Shown here: positions 51,192-59,981 of the stretch, piece by piece | Layout: each line of letters begins with the position of its first letter | Numbering within the stretch: the stretch's first letter is position 1 | Translations under genes and position numbers: made by a program | Origin: Viridibacillus arenosi | Lineage (GTDB): Bacteria; Bacillota; Bacilli; Bacillales_A; Planococcaceae | DNA: 64,000 bases | Reading direction: 5' to 3' | Assembly: GCF_001955655.1 (NCBI RefSeq) | Contig: NZ_MSPW01000001.1 | Location: forward strand, 372,001 to 436,000 | Notes under the pieces: model-generated | Told to the model about the DNA's origin: nothing | The model's database searches: none | Seen by the model: only the letters and a program-made list of their open reading frames with translations

Positions 51192-52652
51192 TCATGAACG
51201 TTTTCGCTGTTTTGCACCAACAATATACGGTCTTAAAGCATCGCTCGTCATAGGGAATCGTATGAATATACGTAAAAAAGCTTGTGGGAAGAACGGAACA
51301 ACTGGCCACATATAAGGTACTTTCATTGGTCGTAACGAACAAATATATAAGAAAAGCCCTAATATACCTAGGAAGAATCCATTAACTCCGAGCCATGCGG
51401 TTATGAGTAACAAAAAGATCCTAAATACTTTAATGGTGATACTCAATTCATACGAAGGAATTACAAATGTGAAAATGGCAGTAATTGCTGTATATAACAC
51501 AACTTCAGGTGAAAAAAGTCCAACATCAATTGCAATATTCCCGATAATAACACCTGCAATTAATCCCATCGCAGTGGAAAGTGGAGTTGGTGTATGAATG
51601 GAGGCAAGCCGCAAGTATTCTATCCCTGCATCTGCTATTAATATTTGGAGTAATATCGGTATGGCGGACTTCTTATCTATTCCGACGAAATCTAAAAACG
51701 TAGGAATCAATTCATGATGCTTGATTAATAAATACCAAAAAGGTAATACTATGAGGCTTAAAAAAGTCCCGAAGAAGCGTAAGAAGCGGACAGCTGTTCC
51801 AATAAAAGGGGCCTGACGATATTCCTCTGCATGTTGTAAATGATGAAAAAATGTTACGGGTACTAAAATAATTGAAGGTGACGTATCGACAATTATCGCG
51901 ATATGACCTTCCAATAAATGAGCGGCGGTAATATCAGGTCGCTCAGTGTAGCGTACAAAAGGTAGTGGATGGAAACCTTGTTTAAATAACCATTCCTCTA
52001 TTGATTTATCCGCCATTGTTAAACCATCATGATGGATTTTCTTCATACGCTGGCGTATATAATTGAGATGGTCCTCATTGGCAATACCCTTCATAAATAC
52101 GATTGCTGTATCTGTCTTGCCTTTATCAGAGATTTGATGCAATTCAAACCGCAAGGATGCATCTCGAATTCGCCTTCTTATAAGCCCTGAATTTTGTACA
52201 ATATTTTCTGTAAATCCATCACGTGACCCCCTAATAACTTTTTCATTATCAGGTTCCTCAGGTTGTCTACCAGGATAAGCCCTTAAATCCGCTATAAAAG
52301 CATAGCCAGATGGAGTTATAAACGCCACCTGGCCCCCTAATATCGCAGTTAATAGCTGTTCCTGATTCGTCATCGGCTCCCAAGCAAAATACGGGAAGCA
52401 AAATTGGAAAAATTCCGGCTCAGTTTCAGGTGTATATCCTTCCACCTCTTGAGTCGGTTGAATATTGACAAGAATTTCTGTGAAGTTGGCACTATCAACG
52501 AGCCCATTAATATAAATAGAGAACACCGGCATTTTGTATAAATGCAAATGTTTCATTCCTATATCAAAGCTTTCGCTTTCACCGAATTTTGAAATCATAA
52601 ACTTTTCTGCTTCTTCTATACTTGCGAAAATAGGTTTTTGTTCTTCAGTCAT
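51192..52652 (-). CDS. spoVAF: SpoVAF-like GerA-family spore membrane protein
   Basis: ATG 52652 (MTEEQKPIFASIEEAE) overlaps the sigF stop by ATGA. The ~486-residue protein has the GerABKA layout: an N-terminal soluble domain (to ~residue 260, with ADLRAYPGRQPEEPDNEKVIRG), then about four to five membrane helices (IRRFFGTFLSLIV-like, LPFWYLLI, TAMGLIAGVIIGNIAIDVGL, ITAIFTFVIPSYELS). The soluble part includes the GSRDGFTENIVQNSGLIRRR segment typical of GerA-type A subunits. SpoVAF sits in the spore inner membrane and aids germination. spoVAA-AE, which normally lie between sigF and spoVAF, are absent. The gene should be transcribed with sigF. Confidence 0.82.
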   Translation of the reverse strand: MTEEQKPIFASIEEAEKFMISKFGESESFDIGMKHLHLYKMPVFSIYINGLVDSANFTEILVNIQPTQEVEGYTPETEPEFFQFCFPYFAWEPMTNQEQLLTAILGGQVAFITPSGYAFIADLRAYPGRQPEEPDNEKVIRGSRDGFTENIVQNSGLIRRRIRDASLRFELHQISDKGKTDTAIVFMKGIANEDHLNYIRQRMKKIHHDGLTMADKSIEEWLFKQGFHPLPFVRYTERPDITAAHLLEGHIAIIVDTSPSIILVPVTFFHHLQHAEEYRQAPFIGTAVRFLRFFGTFLSLIVLPFWYLLIKHHELIPTFLDFVGIDKKSAIPILLQILIADAGIEYLRLASIHTPTPLSTAMGLIAGVIIGNIAIDVGLFSPEVVLYTAITAIFTFVIPSYELSITIKVFRIFLLLITAWLGVNGFFLGILGLFLYICSLRPMKVPYMWPVVPFFPQAFLRIFIRFPMTSDALRPYIVGAKQRKRS

Positions 52653-53437
52653 TTTTTTGCCGCCTTTTCTAATCCTTTCAATTGACCTGGTGCTAGCCAA
52701 ATTTTCAACTGTGATAAGATTCGTTTTTCTAGTCGCGATACTTGTACTTGTGAAATGCCAAGTCTTTCAGCAATTTCACTTTGAGTACAATCTAAGTAAT
52801 AGCGTAAATAAATAACAGATTGTTCCCTTTTACCAAGTCTTGTTAAAATATCTCGAAGTGGTATATGCTCAAACGGCCTTTCAGAGGTAGCATCTCTCAT
52901 TTGGTCCATTAACGTAATTGGATCACCATCACTTTCAAATAATTGTTCATGTAGTGATGCAGGGTCCCTTAGAGCATCCGAAGCCATTGCTATTTCATCA
53001 GTTGTGACTTCCAACAAATCGGCCAATTCCTTCATCGTAGGGGGTCTTTCATTGATTTTAAGAAAATCATCTGTGGCATGCCGAATTTTATAGTTAAGCT
53101 CTCTAATAGATCGGCTTACTTTAACCATACCGTCATCTCTTAAAAAACGTTGAATTTCACCAATTATCATAGGTACTGCGTACGTTGAAAATTTCACTTG
53201 GTATGACAGATCAAATTTGTCAATCGACTTCATTAAGCCAATACAGCCTATTTGAAAAAGATCCTCTAAATCTGCCCCGCGTGAAGCAAAACGCTGTACG
53301 ATTGACCAAACAAGACGCGTATTCCCCTCTACCATCTCCTTTCTAGCGTTTGCATCGCCAGCTTGAGACTGCAGTATGAGTTCTCGCATTTTCTCCTGTG
53401 TCAGTAATATAGAAGAGGCTTGTGGTTTAGATGTCAT
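52649..53437 (-). CDS. sigF: RNA polymerase sigma-F factor
   Basis: ATG 53437 (MTSKPQASSILLTQ) follows AGGTGAG, five bases after the spoIIAB stop. The ~262-residue sigma-70-family factor has region 2 with NTRLVWSIVQRFASRGADLE, DLFQIGCIGLMKSIDKFD and KFSTYAVPMIIGEIQRFL, region 3 near IRELNYKIRHAT and region 4 with LGKREQSVIYLRYYLDCTQS and LGISQVQVSRLEKRIL. Sigma-F drives the first forespore-specific programme. It is held by SpoIIAB and released by unphosphorylated SpoIIAA. Confidence 0.96.
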   Translation of the reverse strand: MTSKPQASSILLTQEKMRELILQSQAGDANARKEMVEGNTRLVWSIVQRFASRGADLEDLFQIGCIGLMKSIDKFDLSYQVKFSTYAVPMIIGEIQRFLRDDGMVKVSRSIRELNYKIRHATDDFLKINERPPTMKELADLLEVTTDEIAMASDALRDPASLHEQLFESDGDPITLMDQMRDATSERPFEHIPLRDILTRLGKREQSVIYLRYYLDCTQSEIAERLGISQVQVSRLEKRILSQLKIWLAPGQLKGLEKAAKK

Positions 53438-53441
53438 TTTC

Positions 53442-53888
53442 TCACCTAGCGGCAAACGGTGAACCTACTGGTTGAAATTGCTTCTTGAAGGTGACCGTTG
53501 TCCCTTTCCCGCGTTCGGACTTAACAGATAACTGATCCGTGAAGCTTTCCATAATTGTAAAGCCCATGCCAGAGCGATCCATTTGTTGCTTTGTCGTATA
53601 TAAAGGTTCCATTGCTTGCTGTACGTCTTCAATTCCACATCCTTGATCTGAAATCGTCACTGTTACTTCTCTATCAACACGAGTAGCATAAACAGTTACA
53701 ATGCCTGTGCGATTTTCCTCATAGCCATGAATAATTGCATTTGTAACCGCTTCTGAAATGACAGTTTTTACCTCAGACAATTCCTCAATCGTTGGATCTA
53801 GCACTGTCATGAAACTCGTCATCGCCATACGCGCTAGTGCTTCATTTTCACTGACCGCTAAAAACGATAAAGTCATTTCATTATCCAT
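53442..53888 (-). CDS. spoIIAB: Anti-sigma factor SpoIIAB
   Basis: A 148-residue GHKL-type kinase/anti-sigma factor. The ATP site is seen as EVKTVISEAVTNAIIHGYEE (N box), VTISDQGCGIEDV (G1) and DRSGMGFTIMESF (G2). It binds sigma-F in the predivisional cell and phosphorylates SpoIIAA. The start overlaps the spoIIAA stop by 8 nt. Confidence 0.96.
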   Translation of the reverse strand: MDNEMTLSFLAVSENEALARMAMTSFMTVLDPTIEELSEVKTVISEAVTNAIIHGYEENRTGIVTVYATRVDREVTVTISDQGCGIEDVQQAMEPLYTTKQQMDRSGMGFTIMESFTDQLSVKSERGKGTTVTFKKQFQPVGSPFAAR

Positions 53889-54234
53889 TCAAAATCCCCC
53901 CTAAAGTTCGAATTACTTCATCTTCTGTACCTTGCCAAATATATTTGGACAATCCTGAAAACTGGAATATTTTCTGCATTGTAGCAGACGGATTTAAGAT
54001 GACTGTTTGTCCATTGATTGGCGCTAAATCACGCATTCTTCCTAAAATTAAACCAATGCCAGCGCTATCCATAAACTGTAGGTCACCTAAGTTCCAAACA
54101 ATTGCGTGAACGCTACCTTGGTATATTGCTTGTGAAATGTCTTCTCGAATACGGTTTGCAGCGTGATGGTCTAAATCACCTTGTAAACGAATAACGGCAA
54201 TGCCATCCACTGTCATTTGAATTAGTTGTTGCAT
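53881..54234 (-). CDS. spoIIAA: Anti-sigma factor antagonist SpoIIAA
   Basis: ATG 54234 (MQQLIQMTVDGIAVIRLQG) is the better start: it lies seven nt after AGGAGG, whereas ATG 54240 abuts it. The ~117-residue STAS-domain protein has DLDHHAANRIREDI and the phosphorylation loop LQFMDSAGIGLILGR, with Ser57 as the SpoIIAB target, followed by Ala instead of the Ser seen in B. subtilis. When dephosphorylated by SpoIIE it frees sigma-F. dacF, which precedes it in B. subtilis, is absent, and a sigma-H-type promoter lies directly upstream. Confidence 0.95.
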   Translation of the reverse strand: MQQLIQMTVDGIAVIRLQGDLDHHAANRIREDISQAIYQGSVHAIVWNLGDLQFMDSAGIGLILGRMRDLAPINGQTVILNPSATMQKIFQFSGLSKYIWQGTEDEVIRTLGGILNG

Positions 54235-54257
54235 AGTCATACCTCCTTTTCACAAGC

Positions 54258-54287
54258 ATATTCCACATTTGTTTTGCGTTATCCTTC
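54258..54287 (-). promoter_or_regulatory. Sigma-H promoter of the spoIIA operon
   Basis: On the minus strand GAAGGATAA (-35), a 12-nt spacer and GTGGAATAT (-10) fit the sigma-H consensus RnAGGAwWW-N11-12-RnnGAATwW at every defined position. The start point would fall ~15-20 nt before the spoIIAA start, as expected for sigma-H control of spoIIA at sporulation onset. Confidence 0.85.
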
Positions 54288-54617
54288 TGCATGACAATTT
54301 AAGAAGAAACCTTCTAAATTTAGAACTAAATCGACAGTAAATGGATGTCATCTTTATCCATAAGTATTGGAGATTCGAGGAAATTTTAATCAAAAAAAAT
54401 CTCTATTTTTATAAAAACAAAATTGAATGGTGGAAAATGGAGAAAATCAAGAAATTAGGTCAACAAGTAATGTGATCTTTTTTAATATAGATCTCATTTC
54501 ACAGTATTTTAGTTTTTGGCTGTTTTCTAAAAGATTGTTATTTCTGTTAAAACATAAAAAAGTTAATATACGAGATGATTATATTTAGGTTAGATGATTT
54601 TAATAGTTGATATTAAA

Positions 54618-54649
54618 AGGACTACACATATAGATAAATGTGTAGTCCT
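54618..54649 (-). terminator. Hairpin downstream of the aldehyde dehydrogenase remnant
   Basis: AGGACTACACA and TGTGTAGTCCT form a perfect 11-bp stem; on the minus strand it is followed by TTTTAAT. It probably was the terminator of the lost dehydrogenase gene. Confidence 0.65.
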
Positions 54650-54723
54650 AATTTAATATTTTGTTGCACTAAAATCCTATTTATTTAGCAAGGAATCTAA
54701 TGATCTTAGCTAACATTCGTTAT

Positions 54724-54843
54724 TTAGTACAACCCATCTACATCTTCTTTCGTGTTAATAAAGATGTTTTTAGTTTGTGTGTATGCATCCAATATTGATT
54801 TGTAAGTTTCACGGCCAATACCTGATATGCGCTTGTGAATCAT
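54724..54843 (-). pseudogene. Remnant of an aldehyde dehydrogenase (C-terminus only)
   Basis: The minus-strand frame reads ISGIGRETYKSILDAYTQTK then NIFINTKEDVDGLY and a stop. This matches the C-terminal end of NAD-dependent aldehyde dehydrogenases of the AldA/ExaC type (S-G-I-G-R-E-x-K...Y-x-Q-x-K-N). No upstream part with the catalytic Cys or Glu exists nearby, so only ~39 codons remain. A former terminator (54618-54649) follows. Confidence 0.65.
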
Positions 54844-55221
54844 TGAACATAGCAGAATAATATTTTGAGAGAATAATTTGATGTCTAATTAACAAAACTG
54901 ATATTGTACATGTTGCAAAGTTGAAAGACTGGAGCAAGGATATCAAAAAGAAAAACAAGATGGCATACATGTTCTTAGAAAAATTTACATTGAATGAAAT
55001 GTAAATTTTTTTCAATAGAATAAATGAAAATTATAAGACAAAAGTGGACTGCACTCTGTCAAATAGATAATGGCAGTTCACATCTTGTAGATTATCTATT
55101 TTTTTATTTTGAACCTTATGATTTGATTAACAATACCCTTAGAGAAAACAGCCTAGTTATTCTTTCAGTAAACGCATTCTTCCACCACCACAAAATTTAT
55201 TTTTTTCAACATTTAATCAAC

Positions 55222-55257
55222 AAAAAAAGCTGGTACTCAATTAAATGAGTACCAGCT
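55222..55257 (-). terminator. Terminator of the deoB-pdp operon
   Basis: AGCTGGTACTCA...TGAGTACCAGCT is a perfect 12-bp stem; the minus strand enters TTTTTTT. Confidence 0.9.
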
Positions 55258-55266
55258 CTTAAAAAA

Positions 55267-56571
55267 TTATTCTGTTATGATAGCCTCGATTAATTTCGGT
55301 GCTTGAGGTGCTTCTTTGGAAATTTTAATATGTGAATAGATTTTATCAATCACTGAAGAGACATCTTCTTGGTTTGCATAAATTGTTACGAGAGACTCAC
55401 CTTTCGTTACTTTATCGCCAACTTTTTTGCGTAGCATTAAACCAACAGCTAAGTCGATAGTCGATTCTTTCGTAGCACGACCTGCGCCTAAAATCATTGC
55501 AGCTGTTCCAACTTCATCAGCTTCGATAAATGATACAAAGCCATCTTCTTTTGCTGGTACTTCGAAAGTATATTGAGCTTGAGGCAACAATGAAGTATCA
55601 TCCACAACTGCAGGGTTACCACCTTGACCTTCAATAAATTGTTTGAAGATTTCTAATGCGCTACCATTTTTGATAACTTCAAGTAATTGTTCACGCGCTT
55701 CTTCAATTGTTTTCGCGTGACCACCTAGAACCACCATTTGACTACCAAGTGTTAAGCAAAGCTCCGTTAAATCTTCCGGACCTTCTCCTCTTAAAGTATC
55801 AATTGCTTCTTTTACTTCTAATGCATTACCAATCGCAAAACCAAGCGGTTGGCTCATATCAGAAATAATAGCCATTGTGTTACGACCGACATTATTGCCG
55901 ATTTGGACCATTGCATGTGCTAAATTCTTAGCATCCTCAACAGTCTTCATGAAGGCACCTTCACCCGTTTTTACATCAAGTACAATAGCATCTGCACCTG
56001 CGGCAATTTTTTTACTCATAATTGAGCTCGCGATTAAAGGGATGCTACTTACTGTTGCTGTCACATCTCTTAGAGCGTATAGTTTTTTGTCAGCAGGTGT
56101 TAAGTTACCAGTTTGACCAATAACGGCTAATTTAATGTCATTTACTTGCTCAATAAATTGCTCTGTCGTCAATTCAACATGGAAGCCTTCAATAGCCTCT
56201 AATTTATCAATAGTGCCTCCTGTATGCCCTAAACCTCGTCCACTCATTTTAGCAACAGGAACACCGACAGCTGCTACTAAAGGGCCTAATACTAACGTTG
56301 TTGTGTCACCAACGCCACCAGTCGAATGCTTATCAACTTTAATACCTTCGATTTTAGATAGATCAATCTGATCTCCTGATTCAACCATTGCCATTGTTAA
56401 ATCTGCACGTTCACGATCGTTCATATCTTTAAAATAAATAGCCATCAATAAACTACTTGCTTGATAATCTGGAATTGAACCGTTTGTATATCCTTCTACG
56501 AAAAAGCGAATCTCTTCCGTAGTTAATTCTCCACCATCACGTTTTTTTTCAATAATATCAACTATTCGCAT
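55267..56571 (-). CDS. pdp: Pyrimidine-nucleoside phosphorylase
   Basis: ATG 56571 follows AGTGAGGGAG. The 434-residue protein has the signature [20 protein letters not shown], phosphate-binding [14 protein letters not shown], substrate segment [20 protein letters not shown] and a C-terminal domain near TIYANQED. It splits uridine, deoxyuridine and thymidine to base and (deoxy)ribose-1-phosphate. Its gene follows deoB by ~15 nt, so the two salvage enzymes act in sequence. punA, usual next to deoB in B. subtilis, is absent. Confidence 0.94.
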   Translation of the reverse strand: MRIVDIIEKKRDGGELTTEEIRFFVEGYTNGSIPDYQASSLLMAIYFKDMNDRERADLTMAMVESGDQIDLSKIEGIKVDKHSTGGVGDTTTLVLGPLVAAVGVPVAKMSGRGLGHTGGTIDKLEAIEGFHVELTTEQFIEQVNDIKLAVIGQTGNLTPADKKLYALRDVTATVSSIPLIASSIMSKKIAAGADAIVLDVKTGEGAFMKTVEDAKNLAHAMVQIGNNVGRNTMAIISDMSQPLGFAIGNALEVKEAIDTLRGEGPEDLTELCLTLGSQMVVLGGHAKTIEEAREQLLEVIKNGSALEIFKQFIEGQGGNPAVVDDTSLLPQAQYTFEVPAKEDGFVSFIEADEVGTAAMILGAGRATKESTIDLAVGLMLRKKVGDKVTKGESLVTIYANQEDVSSVIDKIYSHIKISKEAPQAPKLIEAIITE

Positions 56572-56587
56572 TTTATTACTCCCTCAC

Positions 56588-57772
56588 TTATTTTAAATTT
56601 GATAAGAAGCTTGTGCCAAATTCCGGTAATTTCACATTGAAGTTTTCTGCAACTGTTGCACCAATATCAGCAAATGTAAGTCTTAATGGTAATTCATGAC
56701 CTTCTTTAAAGCGTGGTGAATAAGCGATTAATGGCACATATTCACGTGTATGATCACTTCCAGGGAAAGTTGGATCATTTCCATGGTCAGCTGTTATTAT
56801 TAACAGATCATCTTCCGATAACGCTTCCAAAACTTCTGGTAAACGACGGTCAAATTCTTCTAACGCTTCACCATATCCAATTGGATCTCTACGGTGACCA
56901 TAAGCTGCATCAAAGTCAACTAAGTTTAAAAATGATAAACCATGGAAATCCTTACGTACAACTTGTGATACCTTGTCCATACCATCTGTATTATCCTTTG
57001 TACGGATTGCTTCTGTTACACCTTCATTGTTAAAGATATCTGAAATTTTACCTAAAGCAATGACATCAAAACTAGCATCTTTTAATTCATTCATCACTGT
57101 ACGTCCAAATGGTTTTAACGCATAATCATGACGATTCGATGTACGTTCAAAGTTACCTGGAGTTCCAATGAAAGGACGAGCAATTACACGGCCTACTAAA
57201 TATTCAGGTTGTAAAGTCAATTCGCGAGCGATTTCACATATTTTATACAATTCATCTAATGGAACAATTTCTTCATGTGCCGCGATTTGTAATACTGGAT
57301 CAGCAGATGTATAGACGATAATAGCGCCGGTTTCCATATGCTCTTTACCGTAATCGTCAATCACTTGCGTACCACTTGCTGGCTTGTTACAAAGTACTTT
57401 GCGACCAGTACGTTCTTCTAATTGCTCGATTAAAGTTTGTGGGAAGCCTTCAGGATACACTTTGAACGGTTTATCAATATTTAAACCCATAATTTCCCAG
57501 TGTCCTGTCATTGTATCTTTCCCAACTGAAGCTTCTTGCATTTTGCCGAAATAAGCTGCAGGTTTTTCGACTGGAGTAATACCAGGTAACTCACGGATAT
57601 TTGATAAACCTAATTCCCCCATATTGGGCATAGTTAAGCCATTCATTTTTTCTGCAATATGACCTAATGTATCTGCACCTACATCACCGAACTTTTCAGC
57701 ATCAGGTGCTTCTCCAATACCTACTGAATCCATAACGATTAAGTGAATGCGTTTAAATGGTTTTGTGTTCAT
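56588..57772 (-). CDS. deoB: Phosphopentomutase
   Basis: ATG 57772 follows AGGAGG. The 394-residue alkaline-phosphatase-superfamily enzyme has the metal site [18 protein letters not shown], the phosphothreonine region [26 protein letters not shown], and the second metal site [20 protein letters not shown]. It converts (deoxy)ribose-1-phosphate to the 5-phosphate, linking nucleoside breakdown to the pentose pathway. It is the first gene of deoB-pdp. Confidence 0.95.
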   Translation of the reverse strand: MNTKPFKRIHLIVMDSVGIGEAPDAEKFGDVGADTLGHIAEKMNGLTMPNMGELGLSNIRELPGITPVEKPAAYFGKMQEASVGKDTMTGHWEIMGLNIDKPFKVYPEGFPQTLIEQLEERTGRKVLCNKPASGTQVIDDYGKEHMETGAIIVYTSADPVLQIAAHEEIVPLDELYKICEIARELTLQPEYLVGRVIARPFIGTPGNFERTSNRHDYALKPFGRTVMNELKDASFDVIALGKISDIFNNEGVTEAIRTKDNTDGMDKVSQVVRKDFHGLSFLNLVDFDAAYGHRRDPIGYGEALEEFDRRLPEVLEALSEDDLLIITADHGNDPTFPGSDHTREYVPLIAYSPRFKEGHELPLRLTFADIGATVAENFNVKLPEFGTSFLSNLK

Positions 57773-57816
57773 TTGTGTTCCTCCTTTATCTTTACATTCA
57801 TTTTACCAAACTATAC

Positions 57817-57846
57817 GAAAAAATAAATGTCAGACCTCTGACATTT
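57817..57846 (-). terminator. Terminator of xerD
   Basis: AAATGTCAGA-CC-TCTGACATTT is a perfect 10-bp palindrome; the minus strand continues with ATTTTTTC. Confidence 0.85.
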
Positions 57847-57857
57847 AAAATTTTTTT

Positions 57858-58763
57858 TTATGCACGTGGGTGGAACTGCTTATATACTTCCGATAATCGC
57901 GTCTTACTAATATGTGTGTAAATTTGAGTTGTTGAAATATCAGCATGTCCAAGCAGTTCTTGAACTGCACGTAAATCAGCACCATTTTCAATTAAATGCG
58001 TCGCAAAAGAATGACGTAAAATATGTGGTGTGATTTCTTTATCTATACCCGCTTTCTCTGCATAATCCTTCATTAATTTCCAACAAAATTGTCGTGTTAA
58101 GCGATCTCCCCTTTGGTTGATAAAAAAAGCCTCTGATTTATGTAGCTTATCTTCTAGTATTGGTCTTCCCTTTTCTAAATATGCCAAGCATGCTTCTAAA
58201 GCTTTTCGTCCAAGTGGAATAATACGTTCTTTACCACCTTTACCAAAGACTCGTACGAAGCCCATTGTAGTATGAACATCTTCTAAATTCAGTGCAATAC
58301 ACTCACTTATTCGCATACCACTTGCATATAACAACTCAAGCATCGTTTGATCGCGAATTCCTTGAGGTTTTGCAAGATTGGGCATGGCTATTAAGTTATC
58401 AATTTCTTCAATCGATAAAATTTTTGGTAATTTTTTCTCTAACTTCGGCATTTCTAAATGCACTGTCGGATCCCCACTAGCTCTTTTTTCTCTTAACAAA
58501 AATTGATGGAATGAACGGATTGATGAAATATGTCTTGAAATAGTTCGTGCAGACTTCCCTGATGTTTTTAACATTTGCAAATGATGTAATATATTCACTC
58601 TGTCTATATCATCAAAATATTGTACACCTTGACTTACAAAAATATTCTTAGTATAAGCAGTGATATCTCTTTTATATGATTGTAATGTATTATCAGAAAG
58701 CTGGCGTTCAACGCGTAAAAAGTGTAAATAATCTTGGATTGCATCTAGTACATCTTGGTTCAT
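57858..58763 (-). CDS. xerD: Site-specific tyrosine recombinase XerD
   Basis: ATG 58763 follows AAGGAGGG. The 301-residue protein has the N-terminal SAM-like domain (YLHFLRVERQLSDNTLQSY). The catalytic domain holds the first Arg in YASGMRISECIALN, the Lys in FGKGGKERIIPL, His and Arg in HILRHSFATHLI, His in LLGHADISTTQIY and the nucleophile Tyr in QIYTHISK. It resolves chromosome dimers at dif with a partner recombinase (CodV). The neighbours deoB and fur match B. subtilis. Confidence 0.95.
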   Translation of the reverse strand: MNQDVLDAIQDYLHFLRVERQLSDNTLQSYKRDITAYTKNIFVSQGVQYFDDIDRVNILHHLQMLKTSGKSARTISRHISSIRSFHQFLLREKRASGDPTVHLEMPKLEKKLPKILSIEEIDNLIAMPNLAKPQGIRDQTMLELLYASGMRISECIALNLEDVHTTMGFVRVFGKGGKERIIPLGRKALEACLAYLEKGRPILEDKLHKSEAFFINQRGDRLTRQFCWKLMKDYAEKAGIDKEITPHILRHSFATHLIENGADLRAVQELLGHADISTTQIYTHISKTRLSEVYKQFHPRA

Positions 58764-58794
58764 TTTGGTTCCCTCCTTAAAAATAGGTAAATAA

Positions 58795-58828
58795 AAAAGG
58801 ACAGCACCTCCGCCATCCTTTGTTTGTA
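58795..58828 (-). terminator. Terminator of fur
   Basis: On the minus strand AAAGGA...TCCTTT closes a stem with wobble pairs (GGC/GCT inside), followed by TTTTTT. Confidence 0.65.
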
Positions 58829-58838
58829 AGCTATAAAC

Positions 58839-59306
58839 TTATGATTGATTGCTATTGTTATCTGACTCTTTAACATGACAGCGCCAGCAAATACCGTGAA
58901 ATGTTAATCTATGGTCTTTAATAATAAAATTCCATCTTTTTTCAACGACTGCTTCAACGTCTTCAAGTAAATCCTCTTGAATTTCATCAACAGCACCACA
59001 TTCGATACAAACGAGGTGATGATGAAAGTGAGCAGCTCCTTCTTGACGTAAATCATAACGAGATACACCATCGCCGAAATTGATTTTATCGACGATTTTA
59101 AGCTCCGTTAAAAGCTCCAATGTTCGATACACTGTTGCAAGTCCGATTTCTGGTGCTTTTTCTTTAACGAGTAAATAAACATCCTCAGCACTCAGGTGAT
59201 CTTCCTCATTCTCTAAAAGCACTCTTACTGTCGCTTCACGCTGCGGCGTCAGTTTGTAGCTCGCACCATGTAATTGTTTTTTTATTCGATCAATACGGCT
59301 TTCCAT
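58839..59306 (-). CDS. fur: Ferric uptake regulator Fur
   Basis: ATG 59306 (MESRIDRIKKQLHGA) lies six nucleotides after AGGGGGG. The ~155-residue FUR-family protein has the winged helix (YKLTPQREATVRVLLENEED, LATVYRTLELLTELKIV), the sensing site AAHFHHHLVCIECG and a second zinc motif CWRCHVKESD. Together these give CxxC...CxxC zinc sites and the His-rich iron site. The neighbours (xerD, SpoIIM-position gene, nudF) match B. subtilis fur rather than perR or zur. A PerR-like box lies just upstream. Confidence 0.92.
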   Translation of the reverse strand: MESRIDRIKKQLHGASYKLTPQREATVRVLLENEEDHLSAEDVYLLVKEKAPEIGLATVYRTLELLTELKIVDKINFGDGVSRYDLRQEGAAHFHHHLVCIECGAVDEIQEDLLEDVEAVVEKRWNFIIKDHRLTFHGICWRCHVKESDNNSNQS

Positions 59307-59371
59307 ACGACGCCCCCCTAAACTTCTTTCATTATACCAAAAAGTCAATTCTCATTACAAGATTGAATTGA

Positions 59372-59386
59372 TTATAATTATAATAA
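59372..59386. promoter_or_regulatory. PerR-like box upstream of fur
   Basis: TTATAATTATAATAA matches the PerR consensus TTATAATnATTATAA at 13 of the 14 defined positions. In B. subtilis fur is itself a PerR target. The Fur consensus is related, so self-regulation is an alternative. Confidence 0.5.
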
Positions 59387-59400
59387 TTATTATTTGATAG

Positions 59401-59919
59401 TTATTTTAATTTATAGATAAAGTGAATTGCAAGCAATTCGCCCCCTAAAATTACTAGAGTGGCTATGAGAACTACTATTACACGGGGTAAAATCGGTAAC
59501 TTCTTCCTGACAGCATAAACTGGTTCAGGTACAAGTACTATGCAAAATACCATTAATACTATACTGTAAAGCAATTGAAAAGGAAACCACCATGCAGCAT
59601 ATGACCAAAATGCGTTTTGTGTGTCTATTAAATAACCTGCACTGTATCCAAAAAATGCCGATTTTAATACAACAACAACCCTCGCCACATGTCTTAAATA
59701 ATTATGAGATGCGAGCAACGAAACAATAGCAAATGGAATGACAACTGGCAATAAAGATTGCCAAATTGACGGCTTCCCTTGTAGGAGTACCCTACTATCC
59801 ATTTTACGAATGAGCCATTCTGCTTGTTCAACAGTAGAAAGTTGCAACAGTAAAATTCCTCCGATAAAGCCAATTGCAATAATTAAGAAAAAGTAAATAA
59901 TTTGAAATGATCGGTTCAT
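59401..59919 (-). CDS. SpoIIM-position polytopic membrane protein
   Basis: ATG 59919 (MNRSFQIIYFFLI) follows AAGGAAGG; the GTG nine bases earlier is poorly placed. The ~172-residue protein has about five helices: near residues 5-25, 55-72, 78-98, 105-130 and 145-168. Its place between fur and nudF, its size and its topology are those of SpoIIM, the sporulation membrane protein that works with SpoIID and SpoIIP in engulfment. Sequence likeness to SpoIIM is weak by eye: only the C-terminal pattern of hydrophobic plus GGELLAIHF is reminiscent. It could be a divergent SpoIIM or an unrelated replacement. Confidence 0.5.
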   Translation of the reverse strand: MNRSFQIIYFFLIIAIGFIGGILLLQLSTVEQAEWLIRKMDSRVLLQGKPSIWQSLLPVVIPFAIVSLLASHNYLRHVARVVVVLKSAFFGYSAGYLIDTQNAFWSYAAWWFPFQLLYSIVLMVFCIVLVPEPVYAVRKKLPILPRVIVVLIATLVILGGELLAIHFIYKLK

Positions 59920-59981
59920 ATAGGTCACCTTCCTTTACTTCGTACAACCTATGCTTGTCCCGACCTATTTCATAACTTATT

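Larger units (their letters stand above)
54235..55266. other. 1.0-kb region upstream of the spoIIA locus
   Basis: It holds the sigma-H-like promoter (54258-54287), a 32-nt hairpin (54618-54649), an aldehyde dehydrogenase C-terminal remnant (54724-54843) and the pdp terminator (55222-55257). The two open frames at 54809-55015 and 55024-55248 have no ribosome binding site or family resemblance and are judged chance frames. In B. subtilis dacF and punA would be here. Confidence 0.55.

Noticed and set aside
54809-55248. Two 68-74-aa ORFs between spoIIAA and pdp
   Set aside because: No ribosome binding site, AT-rich random-looking sequence, and one overlaps the aldehyde dehydrogenase remnant in another frame.
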